The notes beneath the pieces were generated by a model. That model worked only from the letters and a program-made list of their open reading frames with translations. It was not told where the DNA came from and ran no database searches. From Comamonadaceae bacterium CD01 (lineage in GTDB: Bacteria; Pseudomonadota; Gammaproteobacteria; Burkholderiales; Burkholderiaceae_C), in NCBI GenBank assembly GCA_002894305.1, contig PGEI01000031.1, positions 1 through 32,520 on the forward strand: DNA of 32,520 nucleotides. The letters are read 5' to 3'. The position numbers were made by a program, and so were the translations under genes. Of this stretch, positions 18,103-28,264 are shown piece by piece. Position 1 is the stretch's first letter; every line of letters begins with the position of its first letter.

Positions 18103-18781
18103 AACCACACCATCGCCCGCGCATTCCGGGCTGCAGCTCTACTCTTACTTTCGCAGTTCCGCGGCCTATCGCGTACGCATCGCCCTGGCCCTCAAGGGCC
18201 TGTCCTACGAGACCATTCCCATTCACCTGCTGAAAGATGGCGGCCAACAAAATGCCAGCCACTACCGCAGCATCAACCCGCAAGGCCTGGTGCCCGCATT
18301 GCAAACCGCTGAAGGCGGGCCGGTGCTGGCACAGTCGCTGGCCATTCTGGAATACCTCGACGAGACCTATCCCGAGCCCGCCCTGCTGCCGGCCGACGCT
18401 ATGGGACGCGCGCGCGTACGGGCCATTGCGCAAATGGTGGCCTGCGATATCCACCCACTCAACAACCTGCGCGTGCTGCGCTATCTGGTGCGCGACCTGG
18501 GACTGAGCCACGAACAAAAAGACGCCTGGTACGCCCACTGGATCGCGCTAGGCCTGCAGGCGGTCGAAGACACGCTGGCGCGCAGCAGCGACACCGGCCG
18601 CTTTTGCCATGGCGATACGCCGGGCCTGGCCGACTGCTGCCTGGTGCCGCAGTACGCCAACGCCCAGCGCGCCGGTTGCCCGACGCAGCCCTACCCGACC
18701 ATCGAGCGCATCGTGAGCAACTGCCAGGCGCTGCCGGCCTTCGTGCAGGCCGCGCCGCAGAACCAACCCGACGCGGACTGA
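18089..18781 (+). CDS. maiA: Maleylacetoacetate isomerase (zeta-class GST)
   Basis: This 230-residue zeta-class glutathione transferase isomerises maleylacetoacetate (or maleylpyruvate) to the fumaryl form using glutathione. The N-terminal thioredoxin-like half has the zeta signature region YFRSSAAYRVRIALALKGL. The strict class motif SSC is SSA here, a variant I recall from other bacterial members. NPQGLVPALQ and QSLAILEYLDETYPEP form the glutathione site region. The helical C-terminal half has GDTPGLADCCLVPQYANAQR. It starts inside the end of the FAH-family gene (14-base overlap) without a good ribosome binding site, suggesting translational coupling. The two act in consecutive steps. Confidence 0.92.
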   Translation: MLPSETTPSPAHSGLQLYSYFRSSAAYRVRIALALKGLSYETIPIHLLKDGGQQNASHYRSINPQGLVPALQTAEGGPVLAQSLAILEYLDETYPEPALLPADAMGRARVRAIAQMVACDIHPLNNLRVLRYLVRDLGLSHEQKDAWYAHWIALGLQAVEDTLARSSDTGRFCHGDTPGLADCCLVPQYANAQRAGCPTQPYPTIERIVSNCQALPAFVQAAPQNQPDAD

Positions 18782-18848
18782 ACGCCCAGCCGCCCGCCAA
18801 CGGGAAAGGCGCGTACTCGCAGCGCTGCCGCGCCGCGCAACTTTCCCA

Positions 18849-19688
18849 TCAGTGGTGCAGCCCCTGCTCGTCGGGCTCGTCGGTGGACGTGCTGATGACG
18901 CTGGTCGGCTGGCCCTTGGAGCGACGCCAGAAATACACGACATAGCCGCTCAGGCCATAGAGCACGAAGACGCCGAACAGCACGGTGGGCGGGTGCAGGT
19001 TGACGATGGCAAAGGCGAGCGCGATCAGCACGATGGCGGCAAACGGAACGGTCTTCTTCATGCGCACGTCCTTGAAACTGTAGAACGGCACGTTGGTCAC
19101 CATGGTCAGGCCAGCGTAGAGCGTGAACGCGAACATGATCCAGCTGATCTGCAGCCAGCTCAGCCACTCGCCATCCTGGCCTTTTTGCACGTCCAGCTCG
19201 GTCATCAGCCAGATGAAACCCGCCACCAGCGCCGCCGCCGCGGGCGACGGCAGGCCCTGGAAATAGCGCTTGTCGACCACACCGGTATTGACGTTGAAGC
19301 GCGCCAGGCGCAGCGCAGCGCAGGCGCAGTAGACGAAGGCGGCGAACCAGCCCCAGCGGTGCAGATCCTGCAATGCCCAGATATAGGCGACCAGCGCCGG
19401 CGCCGCGCCAAACGACACCATGTCCGACAGCGAGTCCATCTGCTCGCCGAACGCGCTTTGCGTGTTCGTCATGCGCGCCACGCGCCCGTCCAGGCTGTCG
19501 AACACCATGGCGCAAAAAATGCCGATGGCGGCCAGGTCGAAGCGGCCATTGACCGCGGCGATGATGGCGTAAAACCCGCCGAACAAGGCGGTCAGCGTGA
19601 ACAGATTGGGCAAGATGTAAATGCCCTTGCGACGCTTGCGCACCACCACGCCAGCCTGCGGGTCGACCGCGTCCTTGCGATCATCCAT
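18849..19688 (-). CDS. pssA: CDP-diacylglycerol-serine O-phosphatidyltransferase
   Basis: This 279-residue inner-membrane enzyme makes phosphatidylserine, the precursor of phosphatidylethanolamine. The CDP-alcohol phosphotransferase motif is complete: D67-G-R-V-A-R, eight residues, G, three, D, three, D (DGRVARMTNTQSAFGEQMD, then SLSD). Several hydrophobic segments surround it, and a basic stretch VRKRRKG precedes the first. ATG 19688 has GGAG 8 bases upstream and starts in a typical way; longer in-frame versions have no support. It follows ilvC after 114 bases that include a strong terminator, so it may have its own promoter. The pairing of pss with ilvC and leuA is familiar in Burkholderiales, often with psd, which is missing here. 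Confidence 0.95.
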   Translation of the reverse strand: MDDRKDAVDPQAGVVVRKRRKGIYILPNLFTLTALFGGFYAIIAAVNGRFDLAAIGIFCAMVFDSLDGRVARMTNTQSAFGEQMDSLSDMVSFGAAPALVAYIWALQDLHRWGWFAAFVYCACAALRLARFNVNTGVVDKRYFQGLPSPAAAALVAGFIWLMTELDVQKGQDGEWLSWLQISWIMFAFTLYAGLTMVTNVPFYSFKDVRMKKTVPFAAIVLIALAFAIVNLHPPTVLFGVFVLYGLSGYVVYFWRRSKGQPTSVISTSTDEPDEQGLHH

Positions 19689-19756
19689 GTGATCCACTCC
19701 ACGGCCCGCGTCGGCGCGCAGCGCCAGCGGGCAAAAACACAAAAGTGTAGTGTGAT

Positions 19757-19781
19757 GCAAAAAGGCCACCGAAGTGGCCTT
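19757..19781 (-). terminator. Intrinsic terminator after ilvC
   Basis: AAGGCCAC (19762-19769) and GTGGCCTT (19774-19781) form an 8-bp stem. On the minus strand the loop is TTCG, a stable tetraloop, and the stem runs into five T residues. It lies about 20 bases past the ilvC stop and separates the ilvBHC transcript from pssA. Confidence 0.9.
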
Positions 19782-19802
19782 GGAAAGCTGCGATGCAGGC
19801 AA

Positions 19803-21403
<1,601 letters not shown>

Positions 21404-21423
21404 GTCAGATTCCTCTTTTTGCG

Positions 21424-21462
21424 ACGGCAGACGATCCGAAACGGGTCGCAGAAAACTGCCGT
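21424..21462. other. Extended hairpin upstream of ilvH
   Basis: ACGGCAG (21424-21430) pairs with CTGCCGT (21456-21462). Inside it, CGATCCG (21432-21438) pairs with CGGGTCG (21442-21448), with one G-T wobble, around AAA. The element ends 21 bases before the ilvH ATG, so it could affect ilvH translation. On the plus strand it is followed by T5, but no plus-strand gene precedes it. Confidence 0.45.
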
Positions 21463-21531
21463 TTTTCGCTGCCCTCCCCCGGCGCCGGTAAGCGCCAGGC
21501 TTGGCAGGCAATAGATTCGTCCAGGGGGAAT

Positions 21532-21554
21532 GGCCGGGCACTGCGCACCCGGCC
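21532..21554. other. Hairpin after the ilvB stop
   Basis: GGCCGGG (21532-21538) and CCCGGCC (21548-21554) form a perfect 7-bp stem with a 9-base loop, 12 bases past the ilvB stop on the minus strand. There is no T-run after it, so it is more likely an mRNA-stabilising or partial attenuation structure than a full terminator. Confidence 0.4.
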
Positions 21555-21565
21555 GCTTAGGCGAT

Positions 21566-23356
21566 TTACAGGTCTTCGGCTCCCAGCAGCATCTCGGTGA
21601 TGCCTTTGCCGGGCTGAACCATCGGGAAGACGTTCTCGGTCGGGTCGGTGCGGAAATCGAGGAACACGGTGCGATCCTTCAACTTGCGCGCCTCGTGCAG
21701 CGCACCTTCGACGTCCTGCGGACGCTCGATCAGCAGTCCGACGTGGCCATAGGCCTCGGCCAGCTTGACGAAGTTGGGCAGCGCATCCATGTAGCTGTGG
21801 CTGTAGCGCCCCGAGTACTGGATTTCCTGCCACTGGCGCACCATGCCGAGGTAGCGATTGTTCAGCGACACGATCTTGATCGGCGTGTTGTACTGCAGGC
21901 AGGTGGACAGTTCCTGGATGTTCATCTGCACCGAACCCTCGCCGGTGATGCAGAACACCTCGGCCTGCGGCTTGGCCAGCTTGATGCCCATTGCATACGG
22001 AATGCCGACGCCCATCGTGCCCAGGCCACCGGAGTTGATCCAGCGGCGCGGCTCCTCGAAGCGGTAGTACTGCGCGGCCCACATCTGGTGCTGGCCGACG
22101 TCGGACGTGATGTAGACATCGTCGTCCTTGGTCATGTTCCACAGCGTCTCGACCACGTGCTGGGGCTTGATCACGTCCTGGTTGCCGTGGTCGTACTGCA
22201 GGCAGTCCTGGCTGCGCCAGCCTTCAATGCGCTCCCACCAGGCGGCCAGCGCCGACGCGTCGGGCTTTTGCTTGGCTTCGCGAATCATCGCGATCAGCTC
22301 GCTGAGCACTTCCTTGACGTCGCCGACGATCGGAATGTCGACCTTGACGCGCTTGGAGATGCTCGACGGATCGACGTCGACGTGGATGATCTTGCGCTCG
22401 ACCTGCGCGAAATGCTTGGTGTTGCCGATCACGCGATCGTCGAAGCGCGCGCCAACGGCGAGCAGCACGTCGCAGTGCTGCATGGCGTTGTTGGCCTCCA
22501 CCGTCCCGTGCATGCCCAGCATGCCCAGGAACTTGCGGTCGCTGGCCGGATAGGCGCCCAGGCCCATCAGCGTGTGCGTGACCGGATAGCCCAGCATGTC
22601 CACCAGCTGGCGCAGCTCACCACAGGCATTGCCCAGCAGCACACCGCCACCCGTGTAGATATAAGGGCGCTTGGCGTTCAGCAACAGCTGCAGCGCCTTG
22701 CGGATCTGCCCGCTGTGGCCCTTGCGCACCGGGTTGTACGAGCGCATTTCTATCGTCTTGGGATAGCCGGCAAACGCCGTCTTGTGCAGCGAGACATCTT
22801 TCGGGATGTCGACCACCACGGGGCCGGGCCGCCCGGTGCGCGCAATGTGGAAGGCCTTCTTCATCGTCAGCGCCAGGTCGCGCACGTCCTTGACCAGGAA
22901 GTTGTGCTTGACGATGGGGCGCGTGATGCCGACGGTGTCGCACTCCTGGAATGCATCCTGTCCGATCGCCGCCGTGGGCACCTGGCCGGCGATGACCACC
23001 ATCGGAATCGAGTCCATGTAGGCGGTCGCGATACCGGTCACCGCGTTGGTCAGGCCGGGGCCGGAGGTGACCAGCGCAACGCCCACCTCGCCGGTGGCGC
23101 GGGCATAGCCGTCCGCGGCATGCACTGCCGCCTGCTCGTGGCGCACCAGCACGTGCTGGATGCTCTCTTGCTTGTACAGCGCGTCGTAGATGTACAGGAC
23201 GGCGCCGCCCGGATAGCCCCAGATGAAGGGCACGCCCTCGGCCTCCAGGGCCTTGACGACGATTTCGGCGCCCATCAGCTCGGGCTGGGCGGCGTCGGAA
23301 GAAGAGGGGGCGCTTGCTGCGGCTGCCGATGCGATTTCGGCATGGGAGATTTTCAT
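21566..23356 (-). CDS. ilvB: Acetolactate synthase large (catalytic) subunit
   Basis: This 596-residue thiamine diphosphate enzyme condenses two pyruvates, or pyruvate with 2-oxobutyrate. An Ala/Ser-rich N-terminal tail (about residues 5-25) precedes the first domain, which has the catalytic glutamate in VRHEQAAVHAADGYARATG. A central FAD-binding region follows. The C-terminal domain carries the ThDP/Mg motif as GEGSVQMNI, ending in SLNN. The common GDG is GEG here, a conservative change I recall as frequent in beta-proteobacterial enzymes. ATG 23356 has AAGG 6 bases upstream; a TTG two codons earlier is the only nearby alternative. It is the first gene of ilvBHC. Confidence 0.96.
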   Translation of the reverse strand: MKISHAEIASAAAASAPSSSDAAQPELMGAEIVVKALEAEGVPFIWGYPGGAVLYIYDALYKQESIQHVLVRHEQAAVHAADGYARATGEVGVALVTSGPGLTNAVTGIATAYMDSIPMVVIAGQVPTAAIGQDAFQECDTVGITRPIVKHNFLVKDVRDLALTMKKAFHIARTGRPGPVVVDIPKDVSLHKTAFAGYPKTIEMRSYNPVRKGHSGQIRKALQLLLNAKRPYIYTGGGVLLGNACGELRQLVDMLGYPVTHTLMGLGAYPASDRKFLGMLGMHGTVEANNAMQHCDVLLAVGARFDDRVIGNTKHFAQVERKIIHVDVDPSSISKRVKVDIPIVGDVKEVLSELIAMIREAKQKPDASALAAWWERIEGWRSQDCLQYDHGNQDVIKPQHVVETLWNMTKDDDVYITSDVGQHQMWAAQYYRFEEPRRWINSGGLGTMGVGIPYAMGIKLAKPQAEVFCITGEGSVQMNIQELSTCLQYNTPIKIVSLNNRYLGMVRQWQEIQYSGRYSHSYMDALPNFVKLAEAYGHVGLLIERPQDVEGALHEARKLKDRTVFLDFRTDPTENVFPMVQPGKGITEMLLGAEDL

Positions 23357-23657
23357 GATCAACCTTTGCGAATTTCTCTAACGAAAAACCTTGGGTGCTC
23401 CTCGTACGGACTCTTGTGAAGCCGCCTGGGAACTTGAGGCCTCGGCCATGGGCGTCGAAGGTATGCGCCGAACCGGGACCCGTTTGCCTTGTTTGGGAAC
23501 GAAGGCGCATTATTGCACTGCACAACGACTTTTTCCCACTGAGGCGCAAAAAATCGACCGCGCGCGGCGTGCAGCACAATTGCAGCGACAGGCTTTTCGC
23601 CCGCGTCCCGCATCTCCATGGCTTGAGCTTGCGGCAAACACCCCCATCTGAACGCCC
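23357..23657. other. ilvB / prlC divergent intergenic region
   Basis: These 301 bases separate two divergent genes and must hold both promoters. On the ilvB side I looked for a leader peptide rich in Leu, Val or Ile and for a terminator-like hairpin, and saw neither. Short open frames there have no suitable composition or ribosome binding site. I could not assign a convincing -35/-10 pair on either strand. Confidence 0.5.
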
Positions 23658-25706
23658 ATGAACAGCGCTTGCAACAACAACCCTCTTCTCGACTTTTCCG
23701 GCGCCATCGCCTTCGACCGCATCACGGCGGACGACATCGCCCCGGCCCTGGATACTTTGCTGGCACGCGCCGAACAGGCGCTGCAGACCGTCACCACGGC
23801 CGGCTTTGCCCCTGACTGGAACGGCGTAGCCAGGGTGCTTGACGTGGCCACGGAGCAGTTGGGCCGCGCCTGGGGCGTAGTCAGCCACCTCAGCAGCGTG
23901 ATGGACACGCCTGCGTTGCGCGCCGCCTACAACGAGGCGCTGCCGCGCATCACCGCGTTCTGGACCCGGCTGGGCTCGGACGAGCGCCTGTACGCGCTGT
24001 ACAAGGCAATGGACGTGCAAAAACTCAACGCCGAGCAGCGCCAGGCGCTGTCCAACGCGCTGCGCGGCTTCCGCCTGTCGGGCGCCGAGCTGCAGGGCAA
24101 GGACAAGGAGCGCTTTGCCCAGATCCAGGAAGAGCTGGCAGCGCTGCAGCAGAAATTCAGCGAGAACGCGCTGGACGCAACCGACGCCTTTGCCTACTAC
24201 GCCAGTGAAGACGAACTGGCCGGCATGCCCGACGACGTGGTGCAGGCCGCCCGCGTAGCCGCCCAGGCCGACGATAAGGACGGCTACAAGCTGTCGCTGA
24301 AGATTCCCTGCTACCTGCCCGTGATGCAGTTCGCCCACAGCCGCACGCTGCGCGAACGCATGTACCGCGCCTACGTCACGCGCGCCTCCGACCAGGCCGA
24401 GGGCGATGCCAAGGGCTTTGACAACAGCGCCGTGATGCACGACATCCTGAGGCTGCGCCGCGAAGAAGCGCGGCTGCTGGGCTATGCCAACTTTGGCGAG
24501 GTGTCGCTGGTCGCCAAGATGGCGGACTCGCCCGCGCAGGTCATCCACTTTCTGCGCGACCTGGCGCAGCGCGCGCGCCCGTTCGCCGAGAAGGATCTGC
24601 AGGATCTGCGCCGCTTTGCCAGCGAGAAATTCGAACTGTCCGACCCGCAGGCCTGGGACTGGCCCTACATATCCGAGCATCTCAAGCAGGAGCGCTACGC
24701 CTTCAGCGAGCAGGAGGTCAAGCGCTATTTCCCGGCGCCCAAGGTGCTCGCCGGCCTGTTCAAGATCGTCGAAACCCTGTTCGAAGTGGCGATCCGCCGC
24801 GACGAAGCGCCCGTCTGGCACCCGGCTGTCGAGTTCTACCGCATCGAGCGCGACGGCAAGCTGGTCGGCCAGTTCTATCTGGACAAGCCCGCGCGCAACG
24901 GCAAGCGCGGCGGCGCCTGGATGGACGACGCGCGCAGCCGCTGGCTGCGCGCCGACACCGGTGCGCTGCAAACGCCCGTGGCCTACCTGGTGTGCAACTT
25001 TGCCGAGGGCGTGGATGGCAAGTCCGCGCTGCTCACGCACGACGACGTGATCACGCTGTTCCATGAATTCGGCCACGGCCTGCACCACATGCTCACGCGC
25101 GTGAGCGAGCACGACGTCTCGGGCATCAGCGGCGTGGAGTGGGACGCGGTCGAGCTGCCCAGCCAGTTCATGGAAAACTTCTGCTGGGAATGGGAGGTGC
25201 TGCGCCACATGACCGCCCATGTCGACACCGGCGAGCCCCTGCCGCGCGCGCTGTACGACAAGATGGTCGCCGCCAAGAACTACCAGGCCGGCATGCAAAC
25301 GCTGCGCCAGATCGAATTTTCACTGTTCGATATGCTGCTGCACACCGGCGAGGACGCCACGCCCGACATCCAGGAGCTGTTGACCCGCGTGCGCGACGAA
25401 GTAGCGGTGCTGCAGCCGCCCTCCTTCAACCGCATGGCGCACACCTTCAGCCACATCTTCGCCGGCGGCTATGCGGCGGGCTACTACAGCTACAAATGGG
25501 CCGAGGTACTGTCGGCCGACGCCTACGCCGCCTTCGAAGAGACCATGCAACCGGACGGCACGCCCAGCCTGGAGACCGGACGGCGCTACCGCCAGGAAAT
25601 CCTGGAAGTGGGCGGCAGCCGCCCGGCAATGGAGTCGTTCAAGGCGTTTCGCGGGCGCGAGCCGACGCTGGACGCGCTGCTGCGCCACCAGGGTATGGCC
25701 GCCTGA
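23658..25706 (+). CDS. prlC: Oligopeptidase A, M3 metallopeptidase
   Basis: This 682-residue protein matches E. coli OpdA/PrlC (680). It is a cytoplasmic zinc endopeptidase that degrades short peptides, including cleaved signal peptides. The zinc motif HEFGH lies in DVITLFHEFGHGLHHML, and the third ligand region is GVEWDAVELPSQFMENFCWE. The C-terminal family feature FSHIFAGGYAAGYYSYKWAE is also present. There is no signal peptide. ATG 23658 has no clear Shine-Dalgarno sequence, but the reading frame has no better start. A thioredoxin-fold gene follows after 50 bases in the same direction. Confidence 0.95.
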   Translation: MNSACNNNPLLDFSGAIAFDRITADDIAPALDTLLARAEQALQTVTTAGFAPDWNGVARVLDVATEQLGRAWGVVSHLSSVMDTPALRAAYNEALPRITAFWTRLGSDERLYALYKAMDVQKLNAEQRQALSNALRGFRLSGAELQGKDKERFAQIQEELAALQQKFSENALDATDAFAYYASEDELAGMPDDVVQAARVAAQADDKDGYKLSLKIPCYLPVMQFAHSRTLRERMYRAYVTRASDQAEGDAKGFDNSAVMHDILRLRREEARLLGYANFGEVSLVAKMADSPAQVIHFLRDLAQRARPFAEKDLQDLRRFASEKFELSDPQAWDWPYISEHLKQERYAFSEQEVKRYFPAPKVLAGLFKIVETLFEVAIRRDEAPVWHPAVEFYRIERDGKLVGQFYLDKPARNGKRGGAWMDDARSRWLRADTGALQTPVAYLVCNFAEGVDGKSALLTHDDVITLFHEFGHGLHHMLTRVSEHDVSGISGVEWDAVELPSQFMENFCWEWEVLRHMTAHVDTGEPLPRALYDKMVAAKNYQAGMQTLRQIEFSLFDMLLHTGEDATPDIQELLTRVRDEVAVLQPPSFNRMAHTFSHIFAGGYAAGYYSYKWAEVLSADAYAAFEETMQPDGTPSLETGRRYRQEILEVGGSRPAMESFKAFRGREPTLDALLRHQGMAA

Positions 25707-25756
25707 CACGGCAGCCGCGCCGTGCACCACTGCGCTCGTTGAGGAGCCAAGCCACG

Positions 25757-26335
25757 ATGACCATGACCCGCAAACAGCTCACCCACCTGGCCCTGTGCGC
25801 GCTGGTCGCGGGCGGCGTCCTGCAAGGCGCGTGGGCCCAGCCCGTGTATCGCATCATCGGGCCTGACGGCCGCGTCACCTTCACCGATCGGCCGCCTACC
25901 GAAGCGAGTACCGAGGTACGAACCGCGGTCACGGGCAATCCATCCAATGCAGCTGCCGACGCGAGCTGGCCCGCCGCACTGCGCCAGGCGGCACAGCGCT
26001 ACCCGGCCACGCTGTACACGGACGCGGTCTGCGCACCTTGCGACGCAGCGCGCAGCTACCTGCACGAACGCGGCATTCCGTTTGCCGAACGCACCGTCAG
26101 CAGCAACGCCGACATCGATGCCCTCAGGCGCCTGAGCGGAGACGCCCAGCTGCCGGTGCTGGCGCTGGGGTCGGAGCAGCTCAGAGGCTTTGAGCGCAGC
26201 GAATGGGCACGCTACCTGGATGCGGCCGGCTATCCGGCGCAGTCGCAACTGCCCGCCGACTATCAGCGCCACGCCGCTGGTACCGGTCGCGCAGGAACGG
26301 CGCCAGCCTCCGGCCAATGGCAGCGATGGTGCTAA
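25757..26335 (+). CDS. Exported DUF4124 / glutaredoxin-like protein, apparently frameshifted at the C-terminus
   Basis: As read, the product is 192 residues. A signal peptide ends near GAWA|QP (residue 27). A DUF4124 segment follows (PVYRIIGPDGRVTFTDRPP). A glutaredoxin-like domain (about 84-155) carries the redox pair C92-A-P-C95 and later LPVLALGSEQLRGFERSEW. It should act in the periplasm on disulfides, but its partner is unknown. After YQR at about residue 171 the sequence becomes uninformative and ends in QWQRWC. The +1 frame from 26271 continues with TPLVPVAQERRQ and ends NPAGIVF at 26405, the kind of Pro/Ala tail I recall for this family. A one-base insertion near 26270 is therefore likely. 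GAGGAG lies 10 bases before ATG 25757; ATG 25763 is an alternative. Confidence 0.8.
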   Translation: MTMTRKQLTHLALCALVAGGVLQGAWAQPVYRIIGPDGRVTFTDRPPTEASTEVRTAVTGNPSNAAADASWPAALRQAAQRYPATLYTDAVCAPCDAARSYLHERGIPFAERTVSSNADIDALRRLSGDAQLPVLALGSEQLRGFERSEWARYLDAAGYPAQSQLPADYQRHAAGTGRAGTAPASGQWQRWC

Positions 26336-26405
26336 AGCTGCCAATCCACACGAAGAAAACGCCCCGCAGCCAACGCCAGCCAACCCGGCCGGCATCGTCT
26401 TCTGA
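26271..26405 (+). other. Out-of-frame C-terminal tail of the glutaredoxin-like gene
   Basis: Read from ACG at 26271, this encodes TPLVPVAQERRQPP, continues through a Pro/Ala/Asn-rich stretch, and ends in PANPAGIVF before a TGA at 26403-26405. Removing one C at about 26270 would fuse it to the upstream frame after YQR. The full-length product would then be about 215 residues. It is reported as the probable lost end of the gene, either a true mutation or a sequence error. Confidence 0.65.
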
Positions 26406-26424
26406 CGACGCAGCCCACGCCGCG

Positions 26425-27117
26425 TCAGTGTCGGTAAGTGATCGTCTGCACGCCTTCGCTGGTGGCCAGCAGGCAGACGCTGGCCTTCTGGTGGGCAAAC
26501 ACGCCGACGGTCACGACGCCGGGCCACTGGTTGACCTCGCTCTCGAAGCCCAGCGGATCGGCGATCGACAGCCCATGCACGTCCAGAATGTGCTGGCCGT
26601 TGTCGGTCACCAGCGGCTGGCCGTCGCGCATGCGCAGCACCGCCCGTCCGCCCAGTGCAGCGCAGCGGCGCACGACATGCTGCGTGGCCATCGGAATCAC
26701 CTCGACCGGCAGCGGAAACTTCCCCAGCACCTCGACGCGCTTGGACGCGTCGGCAATGCAGATGAAGCGCTCAGCCAGCGCCGCGACGATTTTCTCGCGC
26801 GTCAGCGCCGCGCCGCCGCCCTTGACCATGTAGCCGCGGCCGTCGATCTCGTCGGCGCCGTCGATGTAGACCGCCAGCGAATCGACCGCGTTGGCGTCAA
26901 GAACCGGAATGCCGATCGCCTTGAGCCGTTCGGTGCTGGCCACCGAGCTGGACACCGCTCCGCGCACCTGGTCGCGCATGCCGGCCAGCGCATCGATGAA
27001 CTTGTTGACCGTCGAGCCCGTGCCCACGCCGACGATGCCGCCCGGAACCACATACTGCAGTGCGGCCTGGCCCACCAGGGCCTTGAGTTCGTCTTGGGTG
27101 CGGATGGCAGTGCTCAT
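26425..27117 (-). CDS. rpiA: Ribose-5-phosphate isomerase A
   Basis: This 230-residue cytosolic enzyme interconverts ribose 5-phosphate and ribulose 5-phosphate in the pentose phosphate pathway. The family motifs are all visible: [16 protein letters not shown] for phosphate binding, [15 protein letters not shown], the catalytic DGADEID, and [14 protein letters not shown]. The length is close to E. coli RpiA (219). It is divergent from pyrD with only 38 bases between start codons, so each promoter must overlap the other gene's start region. Ribose 5-phosphate and pyrimidine synthesis both feed nucleotides, but joint control is only a guess. Confidence 0.96.
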   Translation of the reverse strand: MSTAIRTQDELKALVGQAALQYVVPGGIVGVGTGSTVNKFIDALAGMRDQVRGAVSSSVASTERLKAIGIPVLDANAVDSLAVYIDGADEIDGRGYMVKGGGAALTREKIVAALAERFICIADASKRVEVLGKFPLPVEVIPMATQHVVRRCAALGGRAVLRMRDGQPLVTDNGQHILDVHGLSIADPLGFESEVNQWPGVVTVGVFAHQKASVCLLATSEGVQTITYRH

Positions 27118-27155
27118 GATCGGGGAGAATCAATGTAAAGACCGCAATTATCGCC

Positions 27156-28211
27156 ATGCCACCCATTCCCTACGCCCTCACCCGCCCGCTGCTCTTTGGC
27201 ATGGATGCCGAAGCCACCCACGAAATCACGCTCGACCTGCTCGCCCGCGGCCAGAACACGCCGCTGCAATGGGCCTGGGCGAACAAGCCGGTGAGCGACC
27301 CGGTGCAGCTTGCGGGCCTGACCTTTCCCAACCGCGTCGGCATGGCCGCCGGGCTGGACAAGAACGCGCGCTGCATCGACGCGCTGGCCGCCATGGGTTT
27401 CGGCTTTGTCGAGGTCGGCACCGTCACGCCCCGCCCCCAGCCCGGCAACCCAAAACCGCGCATGTTCCGCCTGCCGCAGGCGCAGGCACTGATCAACCGC
27501 ATGGGCTTCAACAACGACGGGCTGGACGCCTTCGTCGCCAACGTGCGCCGCTCACGCGTGCGCAGCCAGGGCAAGCCGCTGCTGCTGGGCCTGAACATCG
27601 GCAAGAACGCCACAACGGCCATCGAAGACGCCACCAGCGACTACCTGGCCTGCCTGGATGGTGTGTACGCGCACGCCGACTACGTGGCGGTCAACATCAG
27701 TTCGCCCAACACCAAGAATCTGCGTGCGCTGCAAAGCGACGCTGCATTGGACGCGCTGCTGAGCGCGCTGGCGCAGCGCCGCGAGCAGCTGGCAGTCCAG
27801 CAAGGGCGGCGCGTGCCGCTGTTCGTCAAGATTGCGCCCGACCTGGACGAGGCACAGGTACAGATGATTGCCGCAGCGCTGCTGCGCCACGGCATGGATG
27901 GCGTCGTCGCCACAAACACCACGGTGGCGCGCGACGCGGTTCAGGCCCTGCCCCACGCGCAGGAGGCGGGCGGCCTGAGCGGCGCGCCGGTGCTGCAGGC
28001 CAGCAACGCCGTGATCCGCCAGCTGCGCGCAGCGCTGGGCGCAGCGTTTCCCATCATCGGTGTCGGCGGCATCCTGCGCGCCGAAGACGCGGTCAGCAAG
28101 ATCGAAGCGGGCGCCGATGTGGTGCAGATCTACACCGGCCTGATCTACCAGGGCCCGGCGCTGGTCGACCAGACGGCACGCGCACTGCAGGCGCTGCGCG
28201 CACGCGGCTGA
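27156..28211 (+). CDS. pyrD: Dihydroorotate dehydrogenase, class 2 (quinone)
   Basis: This 351-residue membrane-associated flavoprotein oxidises dihydroorotate to orotate with quinone in pyrimidine synthesis. The N-terminal helical extension typical of class 2 ([19 protein letters not shown]) is present. The FMN/substrate segment is [19 protein letters not shown], the glycine-rich [20 protein letters not shown] follows, and the catalytic serine is in [12 protein letters not shown]. The C-terminal IIGVGGI and [16 protein letters not shown] complete FMN phosphate binding. The start ATG 27156 lacks an obvious Shine-Dalgarno sequence. It converges with the yqjK-like gene. Confidence 0.96.
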   Translation: MPPIPYALTRPLLFGMDAEATHEITLDLLARGQNTPLQWAWANKPVSDPVQLAGLTFPNRVGMAAGLDKNARCIDALAAMGFGFVEVGTVTPRPQPGNPKPRMFRLPQAQALINRMGFNNDGLDAFVANVRRSRVRSQGKPLLLGLNIGKNATTAIEDATSDYLACLDGVYAHADYVAVNISSPNTKNLRALQSDAALDALLSALAQRREQLAVQQGRRVPLFVKIAPDLDEAQVQMIAAALLRHGMDGVVATNTTVARDAVQALPHAQEAGGLSGAPVLQASNAVIRQLRAALGAAFPIIGVGGILRAEDAVSKIEAGADVVQIYTGLIYQGPALVDQTARALQALRARG

Positions 28212-28233
28212 AAACTGAAATACGCCCTGACGA

Positions 28234-28264
28234 CCGCCGCCGGCAATGCCGGGTGGGCGGCTTT
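28234..28264. terminator. Bidirectional GC-rich hairpin between pyrD and the yqj cluster
   Basis: CCGCC (28234-28238) with GGCGG (28256-28260) encloses an inner CCGGC-AAT-GCCGG stem. It lies 22 bases after pyrD and overlaps the very end of the convergent gene at its 3' side. The following CTTTC is a weak T-run, so it is a plausible but imperfect terminator. Confidence 0.5.

Noticed and set aside
23359-23637. 92-residue minus-strand frame ending just before ilvB
   Set aside because: Its first codon is TTG, no ribosome binding site is visible, and it is not enriched in branched-chain residues; it does not look like a leader or a real gene.
22617-25298. 893-residue minus-strand frame across prlC and the start of ilvB
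   Set aside because: Crosses two strongly supported genes in the wrong frame; composition is that of a codon-bias shadow.
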